DNA of 64,000 nt from Chamaecrista fasciculata (taxonomy: Eukaryota; Streptophyta; Magnoliopsida; Fabales; Fabaceae), in assembly GCA_003254925.1 (NCBI GenBank), contig QANZ01052689.1:68062-132061 (forward strand). Direction: 5' to 3'. The translations under genes and the position numbers were made by a program. The notes beneath the pieces were generated by a model that was given only the letters and a program-made list of their open reading frames with translations, searched no databases and was not told the origin of the DNA. Shown here piece after piece: positions 31,480 through 42,185 of this stretch. The stretch's first letter is position 1, and each line of letters starts with the position of its first letter.

Positions 31480-33746
31480 AATTAGGGGAGTCACTATTGA
31501 TCCTACCCGCTTTTGGCTTTCGAGGGTGTTTATAATAGATTTTTTTAGAAATGAGGCAATTTCCCATAGAGAGAGAATTGAATGGGATTGCCCCCATTTT
31601 TAGTGTCGTTTATACAGTTGTGTTCTTCTAGGGAGGAGGGTAAGAGATACCCGATCTTTGTATAATCGGTTCAAGATGATACGTTCACTTGCCGAGAGGT
31701 ATTTTCCTGAGGAACAGGGTGTTTGTTTTAATTTGGTTCTTCCTTTTCCCCGTAGTGTCGTTTACACTGATGGGGTAGGTTTTGCTGTGTACGAGTTTTT
31801 CTTTACTTGGTTCAAGATTGGTTTACCATTTTCTGCTTTTGAGTTTGGAATTTAGAACAATCTGAATGTATGTCCAGCCCAGCTTCATTGCAACGCTTGG
31901 TTGTGTGTCCTTCTTTTTGAGTTTATTTGTGATAGGTTGGACGCGTATCCTGCCGTATAAGTGTTTTTCCATATTTTCGGAGTCCAGTGTTGGGAATTAG
32001 GAAGTTGGGTCCAGATTTTCTCTCGTGCTGAGGTTTTCTTGTTTAGGGGGATCCCCTATTGTCCTCTGGTTTGGGAGGAAAGACTTTTTTACATAGTTCC
32101 TGGGAGTGGGATACATCCCTAGTGGTTAAGGAGGGGAGACCGTAGACCCTATTTTTCCCTAAGCTGGAGTAGGCCCAAGACGTCTTTCACCATATTGAAA
32201 TGTGAAGAGTAAGTTGAGGGCGAATAGGCTTTGGTTGATATTTTGAGAGGGCTCGTTCCCATAGACGTCTCTTCTCCAAAAAGTCTCTATTTATCTTTTG
32301 ACTTTTCCTGTATTTGTAGTTTTTGTTTAGTCTTCCATGTCCGAACTTTTGTTTTCCTTAAATTGCAGGTTTGGAAAGGGAGTTGTCTACCATTAAGAGG
32401 AAGTCGAAGAAGAGAACTCGAGTTGCTGATCAACATTCCCAGAGGGGGAGGGGGCAATCCTCATCCCTTACGGCTCTGAGAAATAACCGCGGTCAATCCA
32501 CATCAGGAGGTTCGGGTCGTTCTATATCCCCCATCGCTATTGTTCCTGTGCCCGTCCAATCTCTTGGGATGGACCTTGTTGTTCAAGAGGAGCGCCCCCT
32601 TGTACATCAATGATCAAAGACATTGGGGGCACAAGTGATAACTCTAATAATTTAGAGTTATTTGGTCATAATCTCAAGTCATTTCGGGGCTTTTATCCAT
32701 GTTTTATTTATTAATGAAGCTTATTAAGTGAGTATTTAGTGTTTTATTAGTTATTGATGTTTATTTTTTTAGTTTTAAGTTTAGTTTGACTTATTTTCGT
32801 TTTATATTTTCCAAGTTAACCAACGATTTCGGGCACCAAATTTATTGAGTTTTTAATGTTTCAGGACCTTGTATTGAAGCTTAAAATGCCTAGATGATTT
32901 TGAGAGGTCCGGGGTTCTCCGTATGAAGCGAATCGGGGTCAAAATGAAGATTTTAGTGATGCCGAAAAATCCTCCTCGCCTAGGCGCCCATTTGAGCGCC
33001 TAGGCGCCCTGTCCTGTGCCAGCTAGGATTAATGAAGACATCTCGCCTAGGCGAGGTGCAGCTCGCCTAGGCGAGTCGCGACAGCTTTTAGCGATTTTTG
33101 GGGCAGATTCGGATCATTTTTTCAAGTAGGGACTAAAGGAGACACAAGGGACGAACCCTAGAGCTCAAGGGAGGTGCGAAATTGCTTGGGGAGCTTCGAT
33201 TCTCACTTGATATCATCAATTTTGGTGGATTTGAGTGGAGAAAGTGAAGATTGGGGGTTTCACTCATAGGGTTCTTCCTCTTTTCTTCTCTTTTCTTCTT
33301 CTTTGATTCAATATGGTTGTTGATTTCGTTTTTGTGAGAATGTTAGGCTAGTTTTCATATGCTCTAGGATTAGAACTTCTTAGCAATGTAGATTAACTAA
33401 TTGTTTACTTTGATTATGGATGTTTTTGATGTTAAAGTTCAATTAATGAGTATTATGTGTTCTCCTTCTTTGTGTGGCCACCAATGTTGGGGATTCTTAT
33501 GAATTGCTTTGATTTATGCTTGAAAGAGATTAATTGAAGCTAGGTCTTGCATTGATTGCCTCTAGATTTCATTTTCAATTTGTTAATAGGATAGGCATAT
33601 ACCTATTAGCCTAGGGGAACCCAATTGAACTTGAACTTAATGCATTGATATAGTTGGTTCACCATAGAAATATAGGTGAGTTAATTAGATTCAAGAGGCT
33701 TATAATTGACTGAAAGGTAATTATAGGTAATTAAGAGTTCAGGGTT
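31480..33746 (+). mobile_element. Second gypsy fossil: accessory ORF remnant, polypurine tract and LTR-like sequence
   Basis: At about 31640-31950 the plus strand encodes a domain resembling that at 226-1362, including VVYTDGVGFAVYEFFFTWF and, further on, a 'CPAQLHCNAWL' style block. At 32371-32613 there is a basic, Ser/Gly/Pro-rich tail. Directly after comes ATTGGGGGCACAAG (32622-32635), like a polypurine tract, then an LTR-like sequence starting TGATAACTCTAATAATTTAG (32636). Inside it CGCCTAGGCG occurs four times (32976-33075). The copy is broken and stops at the N at 33747. Unlike the copy at 226-2812, this ORF remnant would be in sense with its LTR. Confidence 0.5.
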
Positions 33747-33747
33747 N
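33747..33747. other. Single N, probable assembly junction
   Basis: An isolated N separates the LTR-like fossil from the duplicated LTP-flank sequence, exactly where exons 2 and 3 of the third LTP-like copy would be expected nearby. Confidence 0.8.
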
Positions 33748-33805
33748 TTCAGATAAAATGATTGCTGCGGTTTTGTTTGTCTTTTTCTGTTTTTTACACT
33801 TTGAA

Positions 33806-35318
33806 TTTTTTTATTTAACTTAAAAAAACTTTAAATGGTTTAAAATTTGTACAGTATAGATACATACATACACTTGATCTTAGCCTAAAGCATAAAATAC
33901 ACATTGATTATACATTCATTAATTGTGCACTTAAAATTAATTGAAGCTAAGCAACTTGACACCAAAGAAAAAGATAAGTGGTTTTTTAGGAGTATGATCA
34001 CAAAGTATACACTATTTTTTTTTCTTTGTGTAAATTGCTTCTTTAATTTAAGAGTAAAATTGCCTCAAATACCATTGAGTAAAAAAAATTTTAGAAGTAC
34101 GGTTAAAACAGACCCCATATTTTAAGAGGTACCAATAGTACTTTTCTAATAAAAATCTCATAATTGAAAGATCTTTTCTTTTAGCAAGCGAAAGTTTAGG
34201 TGAATTGGGCTCCAGATGGCTCACCAAGATCAGGGGCAAGCCTCCTGGCTCTATAAGCACTTATAGAGATTCTTACAGATTCCCTACCAACAAGATCCTC
34301 ACATTGGCAGTGGAAATTACACTCACGACCTTGTGGTTTATGAATCGACTCTTTACTAACTGAATCAACTTTTATTAGCTATCTGAAAAATCTTTGGCAA
34401 AACTCGAGTTGGAAATTTTATTTATAAGAATTAGAATATTTATTACTCTAACTAATTTAAGTGAGGTGATTTTAACATACCGAGATGCTGTGAGAGTTTG
34501 GAGCAAAAGAAGCTCGACCAAGGCAAGGAATGCTGGAAGGGAAAAAAGGAACTCTATCCAATTGGCTCACACGAAAGAGATGCCACTCTATTGGTATGTT
34601 GGCAGAGCGAATGGCATTACAGCAACGGTTATTTGGGTCTTGTAGCGGCGGAACACCCTTATGCATGTAATACAAACACTCTGTTTACCCCACCATATTT
34701 ATCGTCGCTATAAGTATAATTCCCACAACCCATAAGACAATATTTCACATACAAGTTATTCATTGTTGTCATGAGATCTCTTTGATCTCTCGCCTTCCCT
34801 TCTTCATAAACTTGTGGGTTTGGGTGTTCATTTATAATTATATTTAGTGGGTATCTTCAGTTTCGTAAGTTTGAGTTATATTTAGTGGATATATACTATA
34901 TATTAATAATTACGGTTATATATATATATTACATTATTAATTACATTATTAATATATATTTATGACTAGTTTTTTTTAAAGTTATTGAAGAAAATGTATG
35001 CAAGTCATTGTAATTTGTAAGAGTAATAATAAAATGTTGGATATTTTTTATAAAGTACGTAGTAAAGGAAAAAAAAAAACTCTATATTTATTGTCATGCT
35101 GTAGTTTATATATATACCCATCTTTATCACTATATATGTATAAATGTGCTGTTCAGTAGTTATATATACGTTGGAAACCGTATCAAAAATATATAACTCT
35201 TGATATTAAAAAGCCATGTATATACGTTGTGGCTTGTGGGGAACTGATAATATACTAAAAGCAATTGAATGGGGGAGCAACGTATGTATATTCCTACTTC
35301 AACAAATTAATTTTACCT
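33806..35318 (+). repeat. Segmental duplication, copy 1 (partner 39118-40955)
   Basis: It starts at 'tttatttaacttaaaaaaac' and ends near 'caacaaattaatt'. It matches 39118-40955 in the same orientation apart from insertions on either side, and contains the LTP-like pseudogene. Two MITEs of the partner (39390-39749, 39894-40159) are absent here, so their empty sites are visible. An extra segment at about 34170-34395 is private to this copy. Confidence 0.85.
34475..34772 (-). pseudogene. Truncated LTP-like pseudogene, exon 1 only
   Basis: Matches exon 1 of the gene at 38147-40449, with ATG at 34772-34770. A deletion of about 38 bp removes the segment with the first Cys. An insertion of about 90 bp replaces the CxC end: after 'RCCNAIRSANIP' an unrelated 'IEWHLFRVSQLDR' follows. 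Exons 2 and 3 are missing to the left. It cannot make the eight-Cys fold. Confidence 0.85.
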
Positions 35319-35394
35319 GATGCTTTTTAAATTGGAGTGGTCATTGAACTTGCTAAAGCAACGATTCAAAATTAAATAATTTAATTAGAGTTAA

Positions 35395-35812
35395 ACCGTT
35401 AATAATCAAATAAATTAAAAATAATATATTTACTTTAATATAAGAAAAATATACTAATAAATACTAAAAATATATAATAACATTTTTAAATTTAAACTTG
35501 ATTGAGTAAAAAAGTGAGAACTAAGAGAATAAAAAATCAAATGTTGAAGTGAAAACTACCAAGTAGCTTATTATTTTAAGTCTAAACTTAAATAAGGAAA
35601 AAAAATCCTTTAAAATAGTACCATTTTAATCTAAAATTTTTTTTTAAAAAAAGAAGAAGAACAAAAAAAGCTTGAACCGGTTCAGCCCTAAAACCGTCCG
35701 GTTCATGGCAGTTTTTCCGATTCTTGCCCGGTTCTTAATCCAAGCGGTTTTCTAAGGAACTCGGACCGGATCACTGGCCGGTTCGCGGTCCGATCCGGTT
35801 TTTACAACCATG
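35395..35812. mobile_element. hAT-like element, relative of 4448-4953 in opposite orientation
   Basis: The AT-rich core and the ACCGG-rich end match 4448-4953 read on the other strand. The right end, read inward, starts CATGGTTGTAAAAACCGG. The left terminal part is truncated and no target duplication was found. Confidence 0.6.
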
Positions 35813-35984
35813 ATTCTACCTATGTGCACATGTATCACCCGTTTTTGTTTTTTTTAACCATGAATTTTTCCCGTCTATCCATGCAACAACTTAGCCAGAG
35901 ATTGAACAGTTCAAAGCCCTCTTAACAATATGATTAATCTTCGCCTAGACCGTTGGATGGATAGATAGGAAAACTTCATGATTA

Positions 35985-36235
35985 CACAAAAAAGGAAAAA
36001 AATACTAATTTTGTCCCCAAACTTTACATCAACTGTCAATTTTGTCCACAATCTTTTTTTACAGTTAATTTCGTCCCTAATGATTCATATTTTTGTCAAT
36101 TTTATCTTTTGCTCTTACTTTAGCCAAATATTAACTTCAGAATCTACGTTGTTAATGATATGTAATGTAAAATTGATAGAAAAAGAAACTCAAATCCTAA
36201 CTCATTTTGAAAAACATGATGTAATTTGTCGTTAA
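35985..36235. mobile_element. Partial relative of the TIR element at 27530-28025
   Basis: Shares 'tactaattttgtccccaaactttacatcaactgtc' type arm sequence and the inner 'tttgctcttactttagccaaatatt' region. Only one arm plus core is present. Confidence 0.55.
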
Positions 36236-36249
36236 TTTGTCATGACTTG

Positions 36250-36765
36250 TAGGCATGGCAATTTTCCTCTTAAAATGGGATCCCCATATGCGGGGAAAAA
36301 TTTCTCACGGAAACAGAGACATGGGTAATTTTTACGCTGAATGTAATTCGAGGATAGGGAGAGAGAATGTACCACCTTTCCCCAGGGTCCTCGTCCCCGA
36401 AAATTATATATAAATATTTTAAAATAGCATTATATATAATTACATAAATAATATAATTATTTTAAGTATGTAATTTATTTCTCAAGTTTTATGTATCTTG
36501 TATTGTATTTTGTTATGATTAGAGTTTGTTATATTGTTTTTTGAATGAAATTTTATAATTCAAAGAAAATTATTTATTGAATTATATTTTGAATCAATTA
36601 GAAATGGGGGATCCCCGTGGGGACTGGGGGAGTCGGGAAATGGGGATGAGGGAAAATATGTCTCCAGAACGAGGATTGGGGACAAGGACGAGGAGGACAG
36701 GGGTTGGCAGGGACAGGGATGGGGAGTGCCTCTTCGGTCCCCACCTTGCACAGGTGTCATCCCTA
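36250..36765. mobile_element. Non-autonomous hAT element, 516 bp, GGGGAT-rich ends
   Basis: It starts TAGGCATGGCAATTTTCC; the right end read inward starts TAGGGATGACACCTGTGC. The flanks ATGACTTG (36242-36249) and ATGACTAG (36766-36773) match at 7 of 8. Both subterminal regions are rich in 'ggggatcccc' type sequence and can pair; the core is AT-rich. A further TAGGGGTGAACAACG-type end begins at 36771, perhaps another hAT copy. Confidence 0.75.
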
Positions 36766-37523
36766 ATGACTAGGGGTGAACAACGAGTAGGGTGGATTTA
36801 CGAATCCGCAAAATCTAACCCAACTCTCAACTAGTTAAGATTTGTAGATTGGGTTGGATCTAAAATTGTCAACTCATAAATCTTTGGGTTGATTTTTAAG
36901 TACCGACCCAACCTGTGAACCATCACATTTTTCAAAATCTTTTTTGTTTATTATATATATATATTTATAAAAGCAGGCCTAAAAGTGATTTTTTTCATAA
37001 TTTTTCACTTTTTGGTTAATAAATTACTTAAATTTCATTTGCTAACAGTCTCAATTAGGAGAAAGAACTCATCAAGATTAGCTCGTAGCTCCGAATTCAT
37101 CATAATCAAACTTCAAATGAGAGAGATATGACAAATTTCGCTGTTTGATTGTGACATGAGCGGTTCATTATTGGAGTTTAATTTAACTTTGTTTGTTGAC
37201 GACCTTAACTAGATAAAGAAATAATTTGTCAAGGAGTAAAACATAAAATGAGACTTGTCGCATTTAAACTTAAAATGAACAAGATATGCTTACATTCATT
37301 TATTGGGGTCACGTTAAGGAGTAAAACTTTTGAAAATTTAGAAGACCAAAATTACGACAAAAAAAAAGACTGGATTAAAATTTATGGCAAAGATAAGGGA
37401 CTATATTGCACTTTGACCTTAAAATAATTTATCTACAAACTTAATTTTTATTTTTATAAATAACTAAATTTAGAAAATATGTTGATGACACAAAGCTTTC
37501 ATATTAATCATTATATTTAAAAC

Positions 37524-37868
37524 CTATGAAGCATGAACACTTCATTTTGATGATGTGTCGTCGTGTCAGACACTTGTCCGTGTCCGACACCCGTACGACA
37601 CTCATACAACACATATCTATAAGTTATAGAATATAAAGTAAATTTTTTGTGACTTTACATTACAAACAATATAAAATAATGATACATATGAGATATATTA
37701 TGAATAAATATTATAATTTGTAAAGTTTCGTCAAAATTTATGAATTTTTAACTATTCATATATATAAATATATGTCGTTTCGTGTTATGTAATTTTAAGA
37801 ATTTAACGTGTCGGTGTGTCTATGTTCATGTCGTGTCACGTGTCCATATCAGTGTACATGCTTTATAG
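37524..37868. mobile_element. hAT MITE family A copy, 345 bp
   Basis: Starts CTATGAAGCATGAACAC, ends GCTTTATAG (inverted). It has a perfect 8-bp target duplication TTTAAAAC (37516-37523 and 37869-37876). Subterminal 'gtgtcgtgtcagacac' type sequence is shared with the copies at 26000 and 58585. No ORF. Confidence 0.9.
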
Positions 37869-38146
37869 TTTAAAACTTAAAATATATATATATATATAGT
37901 AGCTCATATAGGGCATACAAAATCAAAGCACGTAATATCACAACAAGAGGAGAGATCGAAATTCGAATTCATAAAAACATAATTATTTTCATTGATAAGA
38001 AGATTCTTCTACATATATCTAGCTGCATAACACGATGGATACATATTTTGGACCCAGAAAAGAAAAAAGCATGATGGATCATCAAAAGATCCCATGATTA
38101 TATAATTTGTAATTTCTTCTATAACCCCATGGATCTTCAAAATCCC

Positions 38147-40449
38147 TCACTTGGGTGGTGGTCCTGGTGGAACTGTGAAATCTGCAAAAAAATTCCCATA
38201 AAATCCATCCTCATCAATTTGCAATTCAATTAAGCCAAAATTTTTTTACCTATATATATATATACATGATTCTTAGACCTTAATTAGTTAACTTGAAAAT
38301 AAATATATTGAAAATTGAGATAAGTTTAATTAATTAAAATTAATTAAGGTCTTACGTCCACACTTAGAGCCAGGATGGAGAGGTCTGCCACATTTGTTCA
38401 TACAGTGTAACACTTTCTTCCAGTCAAGCATATCCTCTATCGTATAACCTGGAGGAAATTCTGTTCATCACAAAATTAATTGATTAATTAGTGCATAATC
38501 ATTTCACCTAATTTAATTTTACTCGTTCTTTTTTGTATACGTTAAAAAAAACAACTTTGGTCAAAGAGATACACATCATGTTAATTAAATCATATTATAA
38601 ATGTTAAAGAAATTGTTTTAATTTTTGGAGAAAATCTATTATTTGATCATTTAATTTACACCCAGTCAACTAATTAGTTTTTGAATAATCGAAATATAAA
38701 ATTTAGTCCCTAAAATGTTTCAATTATTAACTATTTGGTCTTTTAATTTCAACTAATTTTGTATTTTTAGTCCTTAAATTTGTATTAAATTAATATTATT
38801 TAATTCCTGAATTTGAACTAACTTTATATTTTTTGGTCCTTAAAAATTTGCATTAAATTTATATTATTTGGTCCTTAAATTTATACTATTTGGTCTTTGA
38901 ATTTGTATTTTTTGGTCCCTGAATTTGACTTAGGGACCAAATTGTTGACAATTGTAATAATTTAGAGACTGGGTAGTCTATTTTAATTATTCAATAATTT
39001 ATTAGTTGACTCGATATAAATTTAGGGACCAAATAGTAACTTTTCTTAAAATCATTTATCACAAAATGTGATTTTACACTTCTAAAAAGGAAATTTATGT
39101 TGTTTTTCCAATCTCGGTTTTTTATTTAACCTAAAAAAAACTTTAAATGGTTTAAAATTTGTACAGTACACACTTGATCTTAGCCAAAAGCAAAATGCAC
39201 ATTGATTATACATTCATTAATTGTGCACTTAAAATTAATTGAAGCTAAGCAACTTGACACCAAAGAAAAAGACAAGTGCTTTTTTGCGAGGAAAGTATCC
39301 GATTTTTTTTCTGTGTCAATTACATCTTCAATTTAAGAGTAGAATTGACTCAAATATAAAACATTAAGAGTACAATTGAGCAAAAAAAAAGCTAAAATGT
39401 AAATTTGGTCTCATATCTTTTGTTAAGTTACCAATTTGGTTGTATATATTTTTTTGTTACACTTTTGGTCTCATATCTTTGGATAGAATTGGTCTCATAT
39501 CTTTGTAAAAGAATCAACCATTAGTTGATCCTTTTGTAAGGATATGAGACCACTTCTGCACCCGACCCAAAGATATCAGCCCAATTTTACAACTGACCCA
39601 AAGATATGAAACTAAATCTGTGATAAAAAAAGATATGGAACCAAATTGGGAACTGACCCAATGATATGAGACTAAAAGTACAACAAATGAAGATATGAGA
39701 CTAAATTAGGAATTGAGCAAAAGATATGAGACCCAATTTAGACTTTGACAAAAAAAAAAAACAGAAGTTCAATTAAAACAAACCTCATACTTTAAAAGGT
39801 ACAAAGAGTACTTTTGTCAATAAAAATAACCGAAAGATCTTTAACAAAACTCGAGTTCGATATTTTACTTATAAGAATTAGAATATCTATTACGAGTAAA
39901 CTAACAATTTGGTCCCTGAAAGATCACTGAGCTGACAACTCGATCCCTGAAAGATTGAAATATACAATTTAGTCATTGAAAGATCAAAATAGTATGCTAA
40001 TTAGTCTTTTTATGGACTAAATAGTATACCGTTTTAATCTTTCGGGAACTAAAAGGTATACCGTTTTGATCTTTTAGAGACTAAATTGTATATTTCAATC
40101 TTTCAGGGATGATTTGTCAGCTCGGTAATATTTCAGGGACCAAATTGTTAGTTTACTCTATTTATTACTCTAGCTAATTTAAGTAAAGTAATTTTAACAT
40201 ACCGAGACGCCGAGAGAGATTGGAGCAGACGCAAGGTATGTTAGCAGAGCGAATGACATTACAGCAACGGTTATTTGGGTCTTGTAGCGGCGGAACACCC
40301 TTATGCATGTAATACAAACACTCTATTTCTAGCCCTCGAAGGTCTGTTTCGCAATCCGCACCTTCCGCCACCATATTTATCGTCGCTATAACTATAATTC
40401 CCACAACCCATACACAATATTTCACATACAACTTGTTCATTGTTGTCAT
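38147..40449 (-). CDS. Secreted lipid-transfer-like protein (eight-Cys motif), paralogue 2
   Basis: Three minus-strand exons with the same phases as paralogue 1: 40449-40203, 38460-38356 and 38181-38147, giving 387 nt, or 128 aa. MTTMNKLYVKYCVWVVGIIV... is a signal peptide. The mature part has ADC, IECLYYMHKGVPPL, RCCNVIRSANIPCVC, then FPPGYTIEDMLDWKKVLHC, CGRPLHPGSKCG and the FTVPPGPPPK end. It differs from paralogue 1 most in the last third (MNKCGRPLHPGS against LNFCGKPLPSGF), while exon 3 is identical in protein. Its role is as for paralogue 1: lipid binding outside the cell, with ligand unknown. Intron 1 holds two MITEs (39390-39749 and 39894-40159). Both splice sites of each intron are canonical, and no damage is seen. 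Confidence 0.85.
39390..39749. mobile_element. Fold-back MITE family B in intron 1 of LTP-like gene 2
   Basis: Arms built of 'ttggtctcatatctttt' modules, inverted across the centre (about 39520-39545). Flanked by runs of at least 9 A on both sides. The duplicate segment lacks it: near 34078-34095 the A-run continues straight into flank sequence. A relative lies at 57815-58099. Confidence 0.8.
39894..40159. mobile_element. Mutator-like MITE family C in intron 1 of LTP-like gene 2
   Basis: Ends GAGTAAACTAACAATTTGG and its inverted match. Flanks TATCTATTAC and TATTTATTAC look like a 10-bp target duplication with one change. The empty site is present in the duplicate at about 34437-34455 (a single TATTTATTACTCTAAC). 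A relative lies at 56020-56270. Confidence 0.85.
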
Positions 40450-40955
40450 GATATCTCTTTGATCTCTCGCCTTATCTTCTTCATAAACTTGTGGGTTTGG
40501 GTGTTTATATATAACTATATTTAGTGGGTATCTTCAGTTTCGTAAGTTTGTGAGTTATATAGTGGGACTATATAATAATATTTAATGTAGAAATTAATTA
40601 AGAATAATTACGGTTATATATTACATTCTTAAAATATATTTATGATGACTAGTTTTTTATTTTTAAGTTATTGAAGAAAATGTATGCAAGTCATTGTAAT
40701 TAAGAGTAATAATAAAATGTTGGATATTCTTATAAAGTAGTTAAAAAAAAAAAACTTTATCCTTATTGTCATGCTGTAGATTATATATATACACCCATCT
40801 TCATCACTATGTATAAATTTGCTGTTCAGTAGTAAGATATAAGATTAATGTATATACGTTGTGGCTTGGGAATTGATAATATACTAAAAGCAATTGAATG
40901 GGGAGCAAGTGAGCAACGTATGTATTCTCCAACGTCAACAAATTAATTCTACCTA

Positions 40956-41869
40956 TCTGTAAGTGCAACACGAGCTCAATAACATGATTTTTATAAAGTC
41001 CTGCCTCTTCACATTTTTTCAAATTTTCTTATTTAAATTATCCATTATAGAATTTTGATACTCACAATAATCAAACATATTGTATACATGTATATGAGCT
41101 TGTTTTGATCTAGAGAGAATAATAACCATTTCCTTTTATTCATTAAATTTGAACAAGGTAGAGGGTAAATATATATTTTTATATGTACACATTTTTTTTC
41201 AAAAAAAAAAAGTGCTTTGTTTTTATATGATCAAAAAAATAATTCTATTATAATTACAATTTTTAAAAAATATTAATAATATCATTGAAAAATATTAATT
41301 GAACATAACTCCCGAAATAACCAATTCAGAGTTTATAATGATAGTTTAGTCAATTTTATGAGAAAATACTTTCATTCTATAGGATTAGAATATTACTACC
41401 CTCCTAAGTCATTCTTCTAAATTCTAATCATCTACCAAACATGGAATTAATTTACTTCTCTATTCACTCTCAATTGCTCGTGCAAAAACAATTGTTCTCT
41501 GTCTCTTGAAAAGGACAATTTTGATTTTCTATATTTTTTTATATTAAAAGATATCACTACTCTTCACTTTTCTAAGTGTATGAGAGACGTCACTACTTTC
41601 TGCATCTTTGAGTGTATGAAAAATTTTGATGAGTCTACATGTTCATCTGTAACAAAGATTGTTCACCGACATGTTGCTGGTTGCGAAAGTAGTTTTTTGG
41701 AGGATGTGCCCAATTTGTCAGGTCTTTGTACTTCCATCTTCTTATCTTGATTTCTTGGTGTTTTCATGGTTAACTTATTTTCTAACGTCCCACTCTTCAA
41801 AAATTAAATGATGGTCTCTTTTTTTTTTTTCTTGTAATGTCCAAGTTAGTTCGTGTCTCCTAACAGGTT
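40956..41869. other. Spacer between LTP-like gene 2 and MUS81
   Basis: AT-rich. No gene, RNA or clear element end is recognised. Confidence 0.5.
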
Positions 41870-41890
41870 TGATTTAATTAAAAATTTGTT

Positions 41891-41917
41891 TGGGCCGTCT
41901 AAGGCCTTTCCGGCCCA
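41891..41917 (+). promoter_or_regulatory. Paired site-II-type motifs upstream of MUS81
   Basis: TGGGCC (41891-41896) and GGCCCA (41912-41917) lie about 270-300 bp before the MUS81 ATG in opposite orientation. Site II (TGGGCY) elements bind TCP factors in promoters of genes active in dividing cells. Function is inferred from motif and position only. Confidence 0.45.
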
Positions 41918-42185
41918 AACGTATTCGAGAAATTATCCGAGTCTGACACAGTGAGTCACCACTCACCGAGTCACAATTCGAAAAGAAAAATCCCTTTCTA
42001 CTTTGAACTTTGAAGTTTGAAGTTTGAAGTTGAAACCGAACGATCCTCGCGCGCGATATGGCTTCTGCCATCACTTCACGATCGTCGTCCATCACCAAAG
42101 CATCAAAACCCTAACAAAACCCACTAATCTGATTAGAAAGATTCTATTTTCGAATTAATTGCAACAGAGAACTCGCAGGCTCCAA

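Noticed and set aside
34394-34713. Plus-strand reading frames over the third LTP-like copy
   Set aside because: They are antisense to the exon 1 remnant and have no family resemblance.
42159-42185. Upstream TTG-initiated extension of MUS81
   Set aside because: The plant gene should start at ATG 42186, and the resulting N-terminus matches the family.
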